Assembly: GCA_964371995.1 (NCBI GenBank)
Contig: CAYJPG010000038.1
Span: 1 to 24,294, forward strand
Length of the DNA stretch: 24,294 nucleotides
Source: SHZI01 sp964371995
GTDB taxonomy: Bacteria; Pseudomonadota; Gammaproteobacteria; Steroidobacterales; GCA-2729495
Direction of reading: 5' to 3'
Below the pieces are notes generated by a model. The model had not been told where the DNA came from, ran no database searches, and saw only the letters and a list, made by a program, of their open reading frames with translations. Shown piece by piece: positions 1 to 6,749 of the stretch. Each line of letters opens with the position of its first letter. Position 1 is the first letter of the stretch. The position numbers and the translations under genes were made by a program.

Positions 1-1
1 G

Positions 2-193
2 GTCACGCATATACCCCGTGTGGAACAGGCGATCGCCGCGATCCGGGAACGCTGCGAGCGTCCGGTACGTATCGTGGTCGGTGGTGCGGCTTTCGACGAC
101 GCGCCCGATCTGTGGTCGCGCATCGGCAGCGATGGCTATGCCGCCAGTATCGATGAGGCCCTGGCGCTCGGTGCCCGGCTGGTCGGCACCTGA
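2..193 (+). CDS. C-terminal fragment of a cobalamin (B12)-binding domain protein
   Basis: Only the last 63 codons are in the window; the 5' end lies off the left edge. The visible protein has a V-V-G-G-A-A-F strand-turn followed by D-L-W, I-G-S-D-G-Y-A and a final helix (EALALGARL). This is the usual end of a Rossmann-like B12-binding domain, where the VGG turn and the G-(A/S)-D-G-Y-A turn contact the cobalamin tail. Such domains occur in B12-dependent methyltransferase corrinoid proteins and in MerR-type light-sensing regulators (CarH/LitR). The DNA-binding part, if any, is not visible, so which type this is cannot be decided. The gene converges on the membrane cytochrome-like gene, with 3 bp between the two stop codons. 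The B12-domain call is fairly good; a regulatory role is inference. Confidence 0.6.
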   Translation, partial: VTHIPRVEQAIAAIRERCERPVRIVVGGAAFDDAPDLWSRIGSDGYAASIDEALALGARLVGT

Positions 194-196
194 CGC

Positions 197-826
197 TCAG
201 CCCCGCTGTGCACGGCGGAGGACTGCACGTCTTCCGGCAAGTTGCAGGGTCAGCACTGCGAGGCTGCCCAGGCTGAGCACAATCAGCCATACCCCGGTGC
301 GAAACTCGATGTACTGAAACGCCAGGCCGTGTGCCGCAGTCAGCGCGAACACGCCATAGGCCCAGCGTTGCAGGCTCTTCCAGCGTCGTGCGCCGAGTAC
401 GCGCAATGCCAGGTTGCTGGAGGCAGAGAGCAACAGCAGGCAAACGATCCCGATGAGGTAGCCGCCAATGATGCTGACCGGTCCGACCAGAACCGACAGC
501 GGCTGATTATCGGGACCGTCAATGTAACGGCCGTAGTACACAGGTGTCATCACCACGACGGTCGCGGCGAGCAGATGTGCGAGCGCGGTGATCGCAGCCC
601 AGATGCCGATATCCCTGCGCAGCAGGAAATTGAGTGTGGGCTGTCCGCTATGCAGTACGCGCCACGGCCCGATGCACAGTGCTGCTGCCAGCAGCACGAA
701 GCACAGCCAGGCGGTGAGCAGGCTCAGCCGGGTTGTCGCTTCTGCCGGTTCACCGGCATACCAGGCCGCAGCGCCGAACGCCGTAACGACCAGTGACATT
801 CCCAGATGCCGCCAGCTTCGTGTCAT
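197..826 (-). CDS. Ferric-reductase-like / b-type cytochrome-like integral membrane protein
   Basis: This 209-residue protein is almost entirely hydrophobic, with about six predicted membrane segments (roughly residues 9-25, 32-52, 72-93, 112-134, 155-172 and 178-197). Its pattern, R-R-D-I-G-I-W then A-L-A-H (H84), and later W-K-S-L-Q-R-W-A-Y then A-A-H (H166), matches the ferric-reductase-like transmembrane domain that includes MsrQ. H84 and H166 are the likely heme ligands. The position that is often His in the L-H-R-x-x-Y motif is Gln153 here. The ATG overlaps the stop of the upstream CFA-like gene (ATGA), so it is the last gene of a translationally coupled four-gene operon. No msrP is adjacent, so MsrQ itself is unlikely. 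A role in passing electrons to or from the lipid-modifying enzymes is inference from position. Confidence 0.75.
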   Translation of the reverse strand: MTRSWRHLGMSLVVTAFGAAAWYAGEPAEATTRLSLLTAWLCFVLLAAALCIGPWRVLHSGQPTLNFLLRRDIGIWAAITALAHLLAATVVVMTPVYYGRYIDGPDNQPLSVLVGPVSIIGGYLIGIVCLLLLSASSNLALRVLGARRWKSLQRWAYGVFALTAAHGLAFQYIEFRTGVWLIVLSLGSLAVLTLQLAGRRAVLRRAQRG

Positions 827-2103
827 TGTGCTCCGACAGGCGCCAGCCGGCAGTCGGGTTTGTCGAACACCAGTTGCGCGGTGCCGATCGCACGCTCCGT
901 GAAACCGGCTTCGCAGTAGAGCAGATACCACTCCCACATGCGGATGAACTCGTCCGGATAGCCGAGCCGGCGGACTTCCGGCAGGCGCTGCAGGAAACGC
1001 TCGCGCCAGATGTGCAGCGTGCGCGCGTAGTCGAGGCCGATATCCTGCATATGCGTGAGTTGCAGATCGGTCATGCGCGAAACTGCGGAGCTGATCGAAG
1101 TCATCGATGGCAAGGCCCCGCCCGGGAAAATGTACTTTTGTATGAAGTCCACCGCATGCCGGGCCCGTTCGTGGTAGCGGTCGGCGATGGTGATGGACTG
1201 CAGCAGCATGCGGCCCGCCGGTTTGAGCCGCTCGCTGCAGATCCGGAAGTACTGGTCCACAAAACGGTGGCCGACCGCCTCGATCATCTCCACTGACACG
1301 AGCTTGTCGAACTGGCCCTGCAGATCGCGGTAATCCTGGCTCAGTACCGTGATGCGATCCGCGAGTCCTGCCTCCTGCACACGACGCTGTGCAAAGCCGA
1401 ACTGGTTCTCCGAGATCGTGGTGGTCGTGACCCGGCAGCCATAGTGGCGTGCCGCATGGATGGCAAGACCACCCCAACCGGTGCCGATTTCCAGGAGATG
1501 ATCGTCGGCTTGCAGTTCGAGTTTGCGGCAGATCAGATCGAGTTTGTGCAGAGAGGCTGCTTCGAGTGTTGCGCCGGTGTGTGGAAAGACGGCCGCCGAG
1601 TACATCATCGCCGGATCGAGGAACAGGCTGAACAGTTTGTCGCCCAGATCATAATGGGCGTGGATGTTGCGCCGGCTGCCCGCACGCGTATTGCGGTGTC
1701 GCCAGTGAGCGAGACGCAGCAGTGTGCTGCCGAAGCGCGCCATGCCGGACTCAAGTCCGTCCATCGCTTCGCGGTTGATGACCAGCAGGCGCATGGCCGC
1801 GAGCAGATCGTTGCTGCTGAACTTTCCGGCCATCCAGGCTTCACCGGCACCGATGGTCCCGCCGCTGGCGATATCCAGCCAGGCAGACAGGTCGTGAATC
1901 CGCACGCTTGCGTCGATGGCTGCAGGACCGGATGTCTGCCCGAAAACGGCCGTGCCCAGCGCATCCTGGATGTGCAGCCGGCCGTGGCGCAGGGCGCGCA
2001 ACTGCCGATGCACGGCGCGCCGGGCCAGGCGGATGGCGAGGCCGGTGTGCTGCGCAGCGGAGTTGCTCTCCACACTGTCAAAGGTGTCGTCGAAATCGTT
2101 CAT
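823..2103 (-). CDS. Cyclopropane-fatty-acid-synthase-like SAM-dependent methyltransferase (full-length type)
   Basis: This 426-residue protein is of the CFA synthase family, which transfers a methyl or methylene group from S-adenosylmethionine to the double bond of phospholipid acyl chains at the membrane. The SAM-binding motif E-I-G-T-G-W-G-G is at 205-212, V-E-M-I-E-A-V-G at 271-278 and the family signature D-F-I-Q-K-Y-I-F-P-G-G at 319-329. Against the bicarbonate-binding residues I recall for E. coli Cfa, Glu275 and Tyr359 are kept, but Cys139 is Ala170 and His266 is Gln302. The start at 2103 overlaps the DUF1365 stop (ATGA), and longer upstream reading frames run into that gene. This subfamily, next to DUF1365 and an FAD amine-oxidase-like gene, corresponds to the set linked to singlet-oxygen response and methylated fatty acids in Rhodobacter. 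The exact product is not known from sequence. Confidence 0.9.
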   Translation of the reverse strand: MNDFDDTFDSVESNSAAQHTGLAIRLARRAVHRQLRALRHGRLHIQDALGTAVFGQTSGPAAIDASVRIHDLSAWLDIASGGTIGAGEAWMAGKFSSNDLLAAMRLLVINREAMDGLESGMARFGSTLLRLAHWRHRNTRAGSRRNIHAHYDLGDKLFSLFLDPAMMYSAAVFPHTGATLEAASLHKLDLICRKLELQADDHLLEIGTGWGGLAIHAARHYGCRVTTTTISENQFGFAQRRVQEAGLADRITVLSQDYRDLQGQFDKLVSVEMIEAVGHRFVDQYFRICSERLKPAGRMLLQSITIADRYHERARHAVDFIQKYIFPGGALPSMTSISSAVSRMTDLQLTHMQDIGLDYARTLHIWRERFLQRLPEVRRLGYPDEFIRMWEWYLLYCEAGFTERAIGTAQLVFDKPDCRLAPVGAQ

Positions 2104-2813
2104 GCGGCCTTCCGGTTCTCTGGACGATCGTATACCGGCGCGCGCTTGCGCCATAGTTTCAGTGCCTGCCAGTGGATCAGGCTGGCCACCCGTAGCGTGG
2201 CGAAGGGGTCGGTGGCAAGCACGCGGGCCAGCGAGGCGGAACTGATGGCCTGGCGTTCGAAGCTGAGGTGGGCATCGAAACGCCGGGCACCATCGCGCCA
2301 GTTTTCCAGTGCCAGCGCCAGCCGTTCGCCCGGTGGCGCCAGCTTGCAGACGTAGCGCATGTCCAGCGGCATGAAGGGCGAAACGTGAAAGGTCTTGGCG
2401 AACTCGAAGCGTATGCCGTTGTTGGCGATCGGCCGACCGCCGGTCAGCACATAGGGGTGCATCTGCCGCCATGGCATGTTGCTGACTTCAAGCACCACCG
2501 CTTCCAGGGTTCCGTGTTGATCGAAACAGTAGTACGCGCTCATCGGGTTGAAGTTGTAGCCAAAGTAGCTGAAGTGCGTCAGCAGCCGGATCGGGCCGGC
2601 CGGCCGGAAGCCGGCCTCGGCTTCCACCAGGTCGCGGATCGTGCGCTCCAGTGGAATGGCTGCATCACCGCAGTNNNNNNNNNNGTAGCCGTCAAACAGG
2701 TGATCGAGATCCGCCAGGTCCACATACATCATGAACAGCTGGTAGCGGAAGTCGTGGCGCACGGGATGAAAGCGCCGGTGGCTGACCTGACCCTGATAGA
2801 TGCAGCTGTGCAT
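2100..2813 (-). CDS. DUF1365 family protein, interrupted by an assembly gap
   Basis: The family is recognised from the N-terminal H-R-R-F-H-P-V-R-H-D-F-Y-type stretch (about residues 12-24), the V-D-L-A-D-L-D-H-L-F-D segment, and F-G-Y-N-F-N-P-M-S-A-Y-Y-C-F-D (84-98). DUF1365 proteins are nearly always encoded with an FAD amine-oxidase-like protein and a CFA-like methyltransferase, and in Rhodobacter this group is needed for the singlet-oxygen response; the biochemical activity is unclear to me. Ten Ns at 2675-2684 fall after residue 43. The frame is the same on both sides, but relatives usually have about 20 residues here (a W-S-x-x-R-x-N-L-A-x-F-type segment) where only five or six can fit, so the gene is probably intact and the gap under-sized. 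The start lies 2 bp after the FAD gene stop, and the stop overlaps the CFA start. Confidence 0.88.
   Translation of the reverse strand: MHSCIYQGQVSHRRFHPVRHDFRYQLFMMYVDLADLDHLFDGYXXXXCGDAAIPLERTIRDLVEAEAGFRPAGPIRLLTHFSYFGYNFNPMSAYYCFDQHGTLEAVVLEVSNMPWRQMHPYVLTGGRPIANNGIRFEFAKTFHVSPFMPLDMRYVCKLAPPGERLALALENWRDGARRFDAHLSFERQAISSASLARVLATDPFATLRVASLIHWQALKLWRKRAPVYDRPENRKAA
2675..2684. other. Assembly gap (10 Ns) inside the DUF1365 gene
   Basis: Ten consecutive undetermined bases. Family length suggests that the missing DNA is longer than ten bases (see the DUF1365 gene). Confidence 1.
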
Positions 2814-2815
2814 GC

Positions 2816-4120
2816 TCAGGCTACCGCCTGTGTTTCGGTCGTGGTTTCTGCGGCGGTCCCGTCCAGGACGAGGCCGGTGATTCGCGTGAAAGCATCGCAC
2901 ACGGCGATTGCGCTGCGTACCCCGTCTTCGTGGAAACCATAACCCCACCAGGCGCCACAATAGTAGCTGCGATTCACGCCGTTGATCTCGGCGTGCCGCT
3001 GCTGGGCCGCGATCGTCGCGTGGTTGTACACCGGGTGCATGTAGTTGAGTCGCTCCACGACAGCCCGCGGATCCACGGCGCCAGTGTCGTTCAGGGTCAG
3101 CAGAAATTCGCGTGGGCCGGGCAGCGACTGCAGGCGGGTGAGGTCGTAGGTCACGGATACGCGACCACTCGCCTGTGTGCTGCTGCGATGGTAGTTCCAG
3201 GCTGCCCGGGCACGCCGGGTGCGGGGCATCAGGCTCGCGTCGGTGTGCAGCACCGCTTCGTTGTCCTGGAATGAAACGGCGCCGAGTATCTCGCGCTCGG
3301 CCGTCGATGGATCGCGCAGCAGGCTGAGTGCCTGATCGCTGTGACAGGCCAGCACGACGTGGTCGTAGCTGGCTTCCGCCCGCCCGCGTGCCTTGATCAC
3401 CACCCGGTCGGCATGCCGTTGCACCCACTCGACCGGGGTATTGAGCAGCAACCGGTCGCGAAGCGGGGTGATGATGGCGCGCACATATTCCCGCGCGCCG
3501 CCGCTCACCGTCATCCACTGCGGTCGCCCTGTGGTCTGCAACAGCCCGTGGTTGCTGAAGAAGTGCCCGAAGTGGCTGGCCGGGAAATCGAGAATCCTTG
3601 CCGGTTCCGCTGACCAGATCGCGCCGGCCATCGGCAGCAGGTAGTCGTCGAGCATGGGGCCGCTGAAGCCATTCTGGCGCAGGTAGTCACCCAGACTGAG
3701 GTCTGGTGCCGCCGCGAGCAGCTGGTCGCTCATTCGGTTGAAGCGCAGGATGTCGAGCAGCATCCGGTAGTGGGCCGGGCGCAGCAGGTTGCGGCGCTGG
3801 GCAAAAATCGCGTTGAAGTCGGTGTCGCCGCGATATTCGACGCCGCTGTCTGCACAGCGAAAGCTGAAGCTCATGTCTGCGGGCTGAAATGCCACGCCCA
3901 GGACGCGCAGCAGCCTTGTGAAATGGGGGTAATTCCGCTCGTTGAAGACCAGAAAGCCGGTATCCATGGCAAGACGCTGCCCGTCCATCGCCACATCGAC
4001 CGTATGGCTGTGGCCGCCGGGCCGGCTGTCGGCCTCGAAAATGGTCAGCTCGCAGTGTCCGGACAACCGATGGGCGGCATACAGGCCCGAAATGCCGCTG
4101 CCGATAATCGCTACGCGCAC
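2816..4120 (-). CDS. FAD-dependent amine-oxidase-like oxidoreductase (lipid desaturase/oxidase candidate)
   Basis: This 434-residue cytoplasmic flavoprotein has an N-terminal dinucleotide-binding motif G-S-G-I-S-G-L-Y-A-A (7-16), an acidic residue ending the second strand (E29) and R-P-G-G-H-S-H-T (33-40), all typical of the flavin amine oxidase/phytoene-desaturase superfamily (COG2907 type). The C-terminal Y-Y-C-G-A-W-W-G-Y-G-F-H-E-D-G segment (386-400) is the conserved flavin-site end of this subfamily. It starts at a GTG at 4120, where the glycine motif follows directly; an AGGGG stretch lies about 8 bases upstream. It is the first gene of the operon with DUF1365 and CFA. In Rhodobacter the equivalent protein belongs to the singlet-oxygen regulon, and I recall such proteins acting as desaturases in furan fatty acid synthesis; the substrate here is inferred. 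Confidence 0.9.
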   Translation of the reverse strand: MRVAIIGSGISGLYAAHRLSGHCELTIFEADSRPGGHSHTVDVAMDGQRLAMDTGFLVFNERNYPHFTRLLRVLGVAFQPADMSFSFRCADSGVEYRGDTDFNAIFAQRRNLLRPAHYRMLLDILRFNRMSDQLLAAAPDLSLGDYLRQNGFSGPMLDDYLLPMAGAIWSAEPARILDFPASHFGHFFSNHGLLQTTGRPQWMTVSGGAREYVRAIITPLRDRLLLNTPVEWVQRHADRVVIKARGRAEASYDHVVLACHSDQALSLLRDPSTAEREILGAVSFQDNEAVLHTDASLMPRTRRARAAWNYHRSSTQASGRVSVTYDLTRLQSLPGPREFLLTLNDTGAVDPRAVVERLNYMHPVYNHATIAAQQRHAEINGVNRSYYCGAWWGYGFHEDGVRSAIAVCDAFTRITGLVLDGTAAETTTETQAVA

Positions 4121-4171
4121 GTGAATGCCCCTGCAGGGTTATGGTTGCATAGAATGTGATTCGTTGCTGGT

Positions 4172-4187
4172 GTGCAGCCGGATGCAC
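4172..4187. promoter_or_regulatory. 16-bp near-palindrome between divergent lipid-modification operons
   Basis: GTGCAGCCGGATGCAC pairs with itself at every position except one G-A pair. It sits inside the 142-bp region between the GTG of the FAD gene (4120, leftward) and the ATG of the lipoprotein gene (4263, rightward). It is well placed to be an operator controlling both directions. Five Ts follow it on the plus strand, but no plus-strand gene ends upstream, so a terminator is less likely. No convincing -35/-10 pair was identified. Confidence 0.35.
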
Positions 4188-4262
4188 TTTTTCTGAATCA
4201 GATTTGCACCTGACGACGAATCCCTGTTGCCACCTGTACGTGGCCTGATGGAGAGATCGCTG

Positions 4263-4892
4263 ATGTCTGCCATGCAAACGAGCTTCAACGGGTGCCGCAG
4301 AGGCCGGTGCGGACTGCTTTTACTGCTCACCGGCGTGGTGGCTGGCTGCGGCGGGTCGCCGGTACCCCTGCCGGAACTCAACGCCTCCTATGAGCAGGCG
4401 CTGGTGCGCACCGCACCGCTGGCGGTCGTTCACGAGCCCGGCAGCGAGGCACAGCGGGTGGCATTCGATCGCCTGCAGACCTATTTCAGGGACATGACGG
4501 CAGCCTCGGTCCGCAAGCAGACGGCCACCGTCTATGCGCCCGAGGCCTATCTCAATGACACCCTCGTGGGTATCAATGGCGTGGCAGGCATCCAGGCCTA
4601 CCTCGGGCACACGATGGAGGACACCCGGAAGCTGGATGTCCGCTTTCTGGATCGTGCCCAGTCCGGCATCGATTACTTCGTGCGCTGGGAGATGACCGTT
4701 GAACACGGGTCGCTCGCCGGCGGCAAGCCGGTGCTGAGTTATGGCGTCACGCAGTTCCGGTTCGACAGCGAGGGACGCGTCTTGCTGCACAAGGATTTCT
4801 GGGATTCAGGCACAGCGCTTTATGAGCAGCTGCCGGTGCTCGGCAGCGTTGTCCGCCGCGTGCGCGCCGCCGCCGAAGCGGGGGCGGAATAA
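4263..4892 (+). CDS. NTF2/SnoaL-like lipoprotein
   Basis: This 209-residue protein has a basic N terminus (C-R-R-G-R), a hydrophobic core and the lipobox V-A-G-C with Cys29, so it should be lipid-anchored in the cell envelope. The rest resembles the cone-shaped NTF2/SnoaL fold: a helix with F-D-R-L-Q-T-Y-F-R-D-M, then Y-A-P-E-A-Y-L-N-D, G-V-A-G-I-Q-A-Y-L, R-W-E-M-T-V and F-R-F-D-S-E-G-R-V near the end. ATG 4263 is chosen because GGAGAG lies 7 bases upstream; in-frame TTG 4227 and ATG 4248 lack this. NTF2-like proteins are regular companions of CFA/DUF1365 loci in gammaproteobacteria. It is first in the right-facing operon, 2 bp before the second methyltransferase. A role in lipid binding or transfer is inference. 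Confidence 0.8.
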   Translation: MSAMQTSFNGCRRGRCGLLLLLTGVVAGCGGSPVPLPELNASYEQALVRTAPLAVVHEPGSEAQRVAFDRLQTYFRDMTAASVRKQTATVYAPEAYLNDTLVGINGVAGIQAYLGHTMEDTRKLDVRFLDRAQSGIDYFVRWEMTVEHGSLAGGKPVLSYGVTQFRFDSEGRVLLHKDFWDSGTALYEQLPVLGSVVRRVRAAAEAGAE

Positions 4893-4894
4893 AC

Positions 4895-5920
4895 ATGCTG
4901 ATTGATTTGTGTGAGCGCGGCCTGGTCCCGGATGTCATCACCCGCGCCGGCATGCGCCGGCTGATGGCCAGTCGTCTGGTGCAGGAGTCGGCCGATCGCG
5001 GGCTTGCCGAGGCCGAGCAGTTTCGCCGCCGGCTGGCCGAGCTGCGCAGCAGTCCGGTGGCAATCGAGACCGACAAGGCCAATGAGCAGCACTACGAGGT
5101 ACCGGCGGCATTCTTTCGTCAGGTGCTCGGCACGCATCTGAAGTACAGCTGCTGCTGGTACGGTGAGGGTGCGCAGGACCTCGATGCGGCGGAAGCCGCC
5201 ATGTTGCGCCTCAGTTGCGAGCGGGCCGAACTCACCGACGGCCAGCGCATTCTCGAGCTGGGCTGCGGTTGGGGTTCGCTGACGCTGTGGATGGCGACGC
5301 ACTATCCGCACAGCCGGATCACCGCGGTATCGAACTCGGCTTCGCAGCGCGAGTTCATCGTCGGGCAGGCGCTGGAACGCGGCCTTTCCAACGTCGAGGT
5401 GATCACGGCCGATGCCAATGCGTTCAGTACCGACGAGCGCTTTGACCGCGTAGTTTCGGTCGAGATGTTCGAACACATGCGCAACTACGCCATGCTGATG
5501 GGACGCATAGCCGGCTGGTTGCAGCCGGGTGGCAAGCTGTTCGTACATATCTTCTGTCATCGCACGCTGATGTATCCCTTTACCACCGGCGACAGCTATG
5601 ACTGGATGGCAAAGTATTTTTTCAGCGGCGGGTTGATGCCGGCCGAGCACACCCTGCTGTATTTTCAGGAGCAGCTGAAGATCGAGGAGCAGTGGCGTGT
5701 ACCGGGCACACACTACGCACGTACGGCAAATGACTGGCTGGCCCGTCAGGACCAGAACCGGGCAGCGGTCATGACAGTGCTAAATCAGGCCTATGGGCCG
5801 GCCGAAGCGATGCTCTGGTTCAACCGCTGGCGCATGTTCTTCATGGCTGTGGCCGAGCTGTTCGGCTATGCGGGCGGTACCGAGTGGTTTGTTGCCCATT
5901 ACCGCTTCGTGCGGCCCTGA
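4895..5920 (+). CDS. Second CFA-like SAM-dependent methyltransferase (short type)
   Basis: This 341-residue protein belongs to the CFA/coclaurine-N-methyltransferase-like branch. The SAM motif E-L-G-C-G-W-G is at 121-127, V-E-M-F-E-H-M at 189-195 and K-Y-F-F-S-G-G-L-M-P at 240-249, replacing the K-Y-I-F-P-G-G signature of true CFA synthases. It shares only distant sequence with the other methyltransferase in this window. It keeps equivalents of all the catalytic bicarbonate ligands I recall for E. coli Cfa: Cys86, Glu193, His218 and Tyr274. The N-terminal 60 residues are a short helical region instead of the larger lipid-contact domain of the longer enzyme. It follows the lipoprotein by 2 bp and precedes the DUF1295 gene by 7 bp. 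The methyl acceptor is unknown; a fatty acyl chain is the contextual guess, but an amine cannot be excluded. Confidence 0.85.
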   Translation: MLIDLCERGLVPDVITRAGMRRLMASRLVQESADRGLAEAEQFRRRLAELRSSPVAIETDKANEQHYEVPAAFFRQVLGTHLKYSCCWYGEGAQDLDAAEAAMLRLSCERAELTDGQRILELGCGWGSLTLWMATHYPHSRITAVSNSASQREFIVGQALERGLSNVEVITADANAFSTDERFDRVVSVEMFEHMRNYAMLMGRIAGWLQPGGKLFVHIFCHRTLMYPFTTGDSYDWMAKYFFSGGLMPAEHTLLYFQEQLKIEEQWRVPGTHYARTANDWLARQDQNRAAVMTVLNQAYGPAEAMLWFNRWRMFFMAVAELFGYAGGTEWFVAHYRFVRP

Positions 5921-5927
5921 GCGCTTC

Positions 5928-6701
5928 ATGAATACCTTGTTGCCGCTCGCCCTGTCCGGTTTCAGCGCAACGCTCACGCTGATGCTCGTCGCATGGCTGA
6001 TCAGTCTGCGGACGCACAACGTGGCAATCGTCGATGTGTTCTGGGGCATTGCGATCGCCGGTGCTGGCGTCAGCTGGCTTTATCTCTGGCCGGCGACCAG
6101 TACGCGTGGCGTGCTGGTCGCGCTGCTGGCAGCTGTCTGGGCAATACGGCTCGGCGCGCACCTGCTCTGGCGCGGCCGCGGGCAGGCCGAAGACCGTCGC
6201 TATCGCGAAATCCGTGCCCGCAATGAGCCGAACTTTCGTTTCAAGAGTCTTTATATGGTCTTTGGCCTGCAGGCTGTGCTCGCATGGCTGGTCGCGATGC
6301 CACTGCTCGGTGGCGTCATCAGCAGCGCGCCGATCGGCAGTCTGGATCGGTTCGGTACGCTCATGTGGGCCTTTGGTCTGGTCTTTGAATCGGTGGCGGA
6401 TTACCAGTTGGCACGCTTCCAGCGGGATGGTGGTGCAGCGCGTGGCGTGATGAATACCGGTCTGTGGCGCTTCAGCCGCCATCCGAACTATTTTGGCGAG
6501 TTCGTCCTCTGGTGGGGTATTGGCCTGATCGCGGTCGCCGGCGGGGCGTGGTGGGCGCTCATCGGTCCATTCCTGCTGAGCGTGTTCCTGCTCAAGGTGT
6601 CGGGTATCGCGTTGACAGAAAAAGATATTGCCACGCGCCGTCCGGCGTATCAGGATTACATGCGGCGCACGAGTGCTTTCGTGCCGCGGCCGCCGCGCTG
6701 A
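5928..6701 (+). CDS. DUF1295 (steroid 5-alpha-reductase/ICMT-like) membrane protein
   Basis: This 257-residue polytopic membrane protein has about six or seven hydrophobic segments. The C-terminal third has the R-F-S-R-H-P-N-Y-F-G-E-F motif (181-192) followed by W-W-G and, later, E-K-D-I and a Y-x-x-Y pair. These are hallmarks of the DUF1295 family, which is related to steroid 5-alpha reductases and isoprenylcysteine methyltransferases that bind NADPH or SAM at this site. Members often lie beside CFA-like genes, which supports reduction or modification of a lipid double bond or ring. The start at 5928 is 7 bp after the methyltransferase stop. The function in this pathway is inferred. Confidence 0.88.
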   Translation: MNTLLPLALSGFSATLTLMLVAWLISLRTHNVAIVDVFWGIAIAGAGVSWLYLWPATSTRGVLVALLAAVWAIRLGAHLLWRGRGQAEDRRYREIRARNEPNFRFKSLYMVFGLQAVLAWLVAMPLLGGVISSAPIGSLDRFGTLMWAFGLVFESVADYQLARFQRDGGAARGVMNTGLWRFSRHPNYFGEFVLWWGIGLIAVAGGAWWALIGPFLLSVFLLKVSGIALTEKDIATRRPAYQDYMRRTSAFVPRPPR

Positions 6702-6749
6702 GATCCGGTGCGGCCGGGCGATGAGCTGAACCCCAACCGGAAGATCATC

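Noticed and set aside
197..826. MsrQ, heme subunit of the MsrPQ methionine sulfoxide reductase
   Set aside because: The fold is similar, but no msrP is adjacent, a typical His is replaced and the gene is coupled to a CFA-like gene.
1444..2355. Long plus-strand open frame of 303 codons over the CFA-like and DUF1365 genes
   Set aside because: It is antisense to two clearly recognised genes, has no family motif, and is expected in GC-rich DNA.
4172..4192. Palindrome plus five Ts as a rho-independent terminator
   Set aside because: No plus-strand gene ends upstream and the site lies between divergent starts, so an operator is more plausible.
4121..4262. Promoter of the singlet-oxygen ECF sigma factor type for the lipid operons
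   Set aside because: I looked for a TGATC-type -35 with a matching -10 on both strands and found only weak, wrongly spaced matches.
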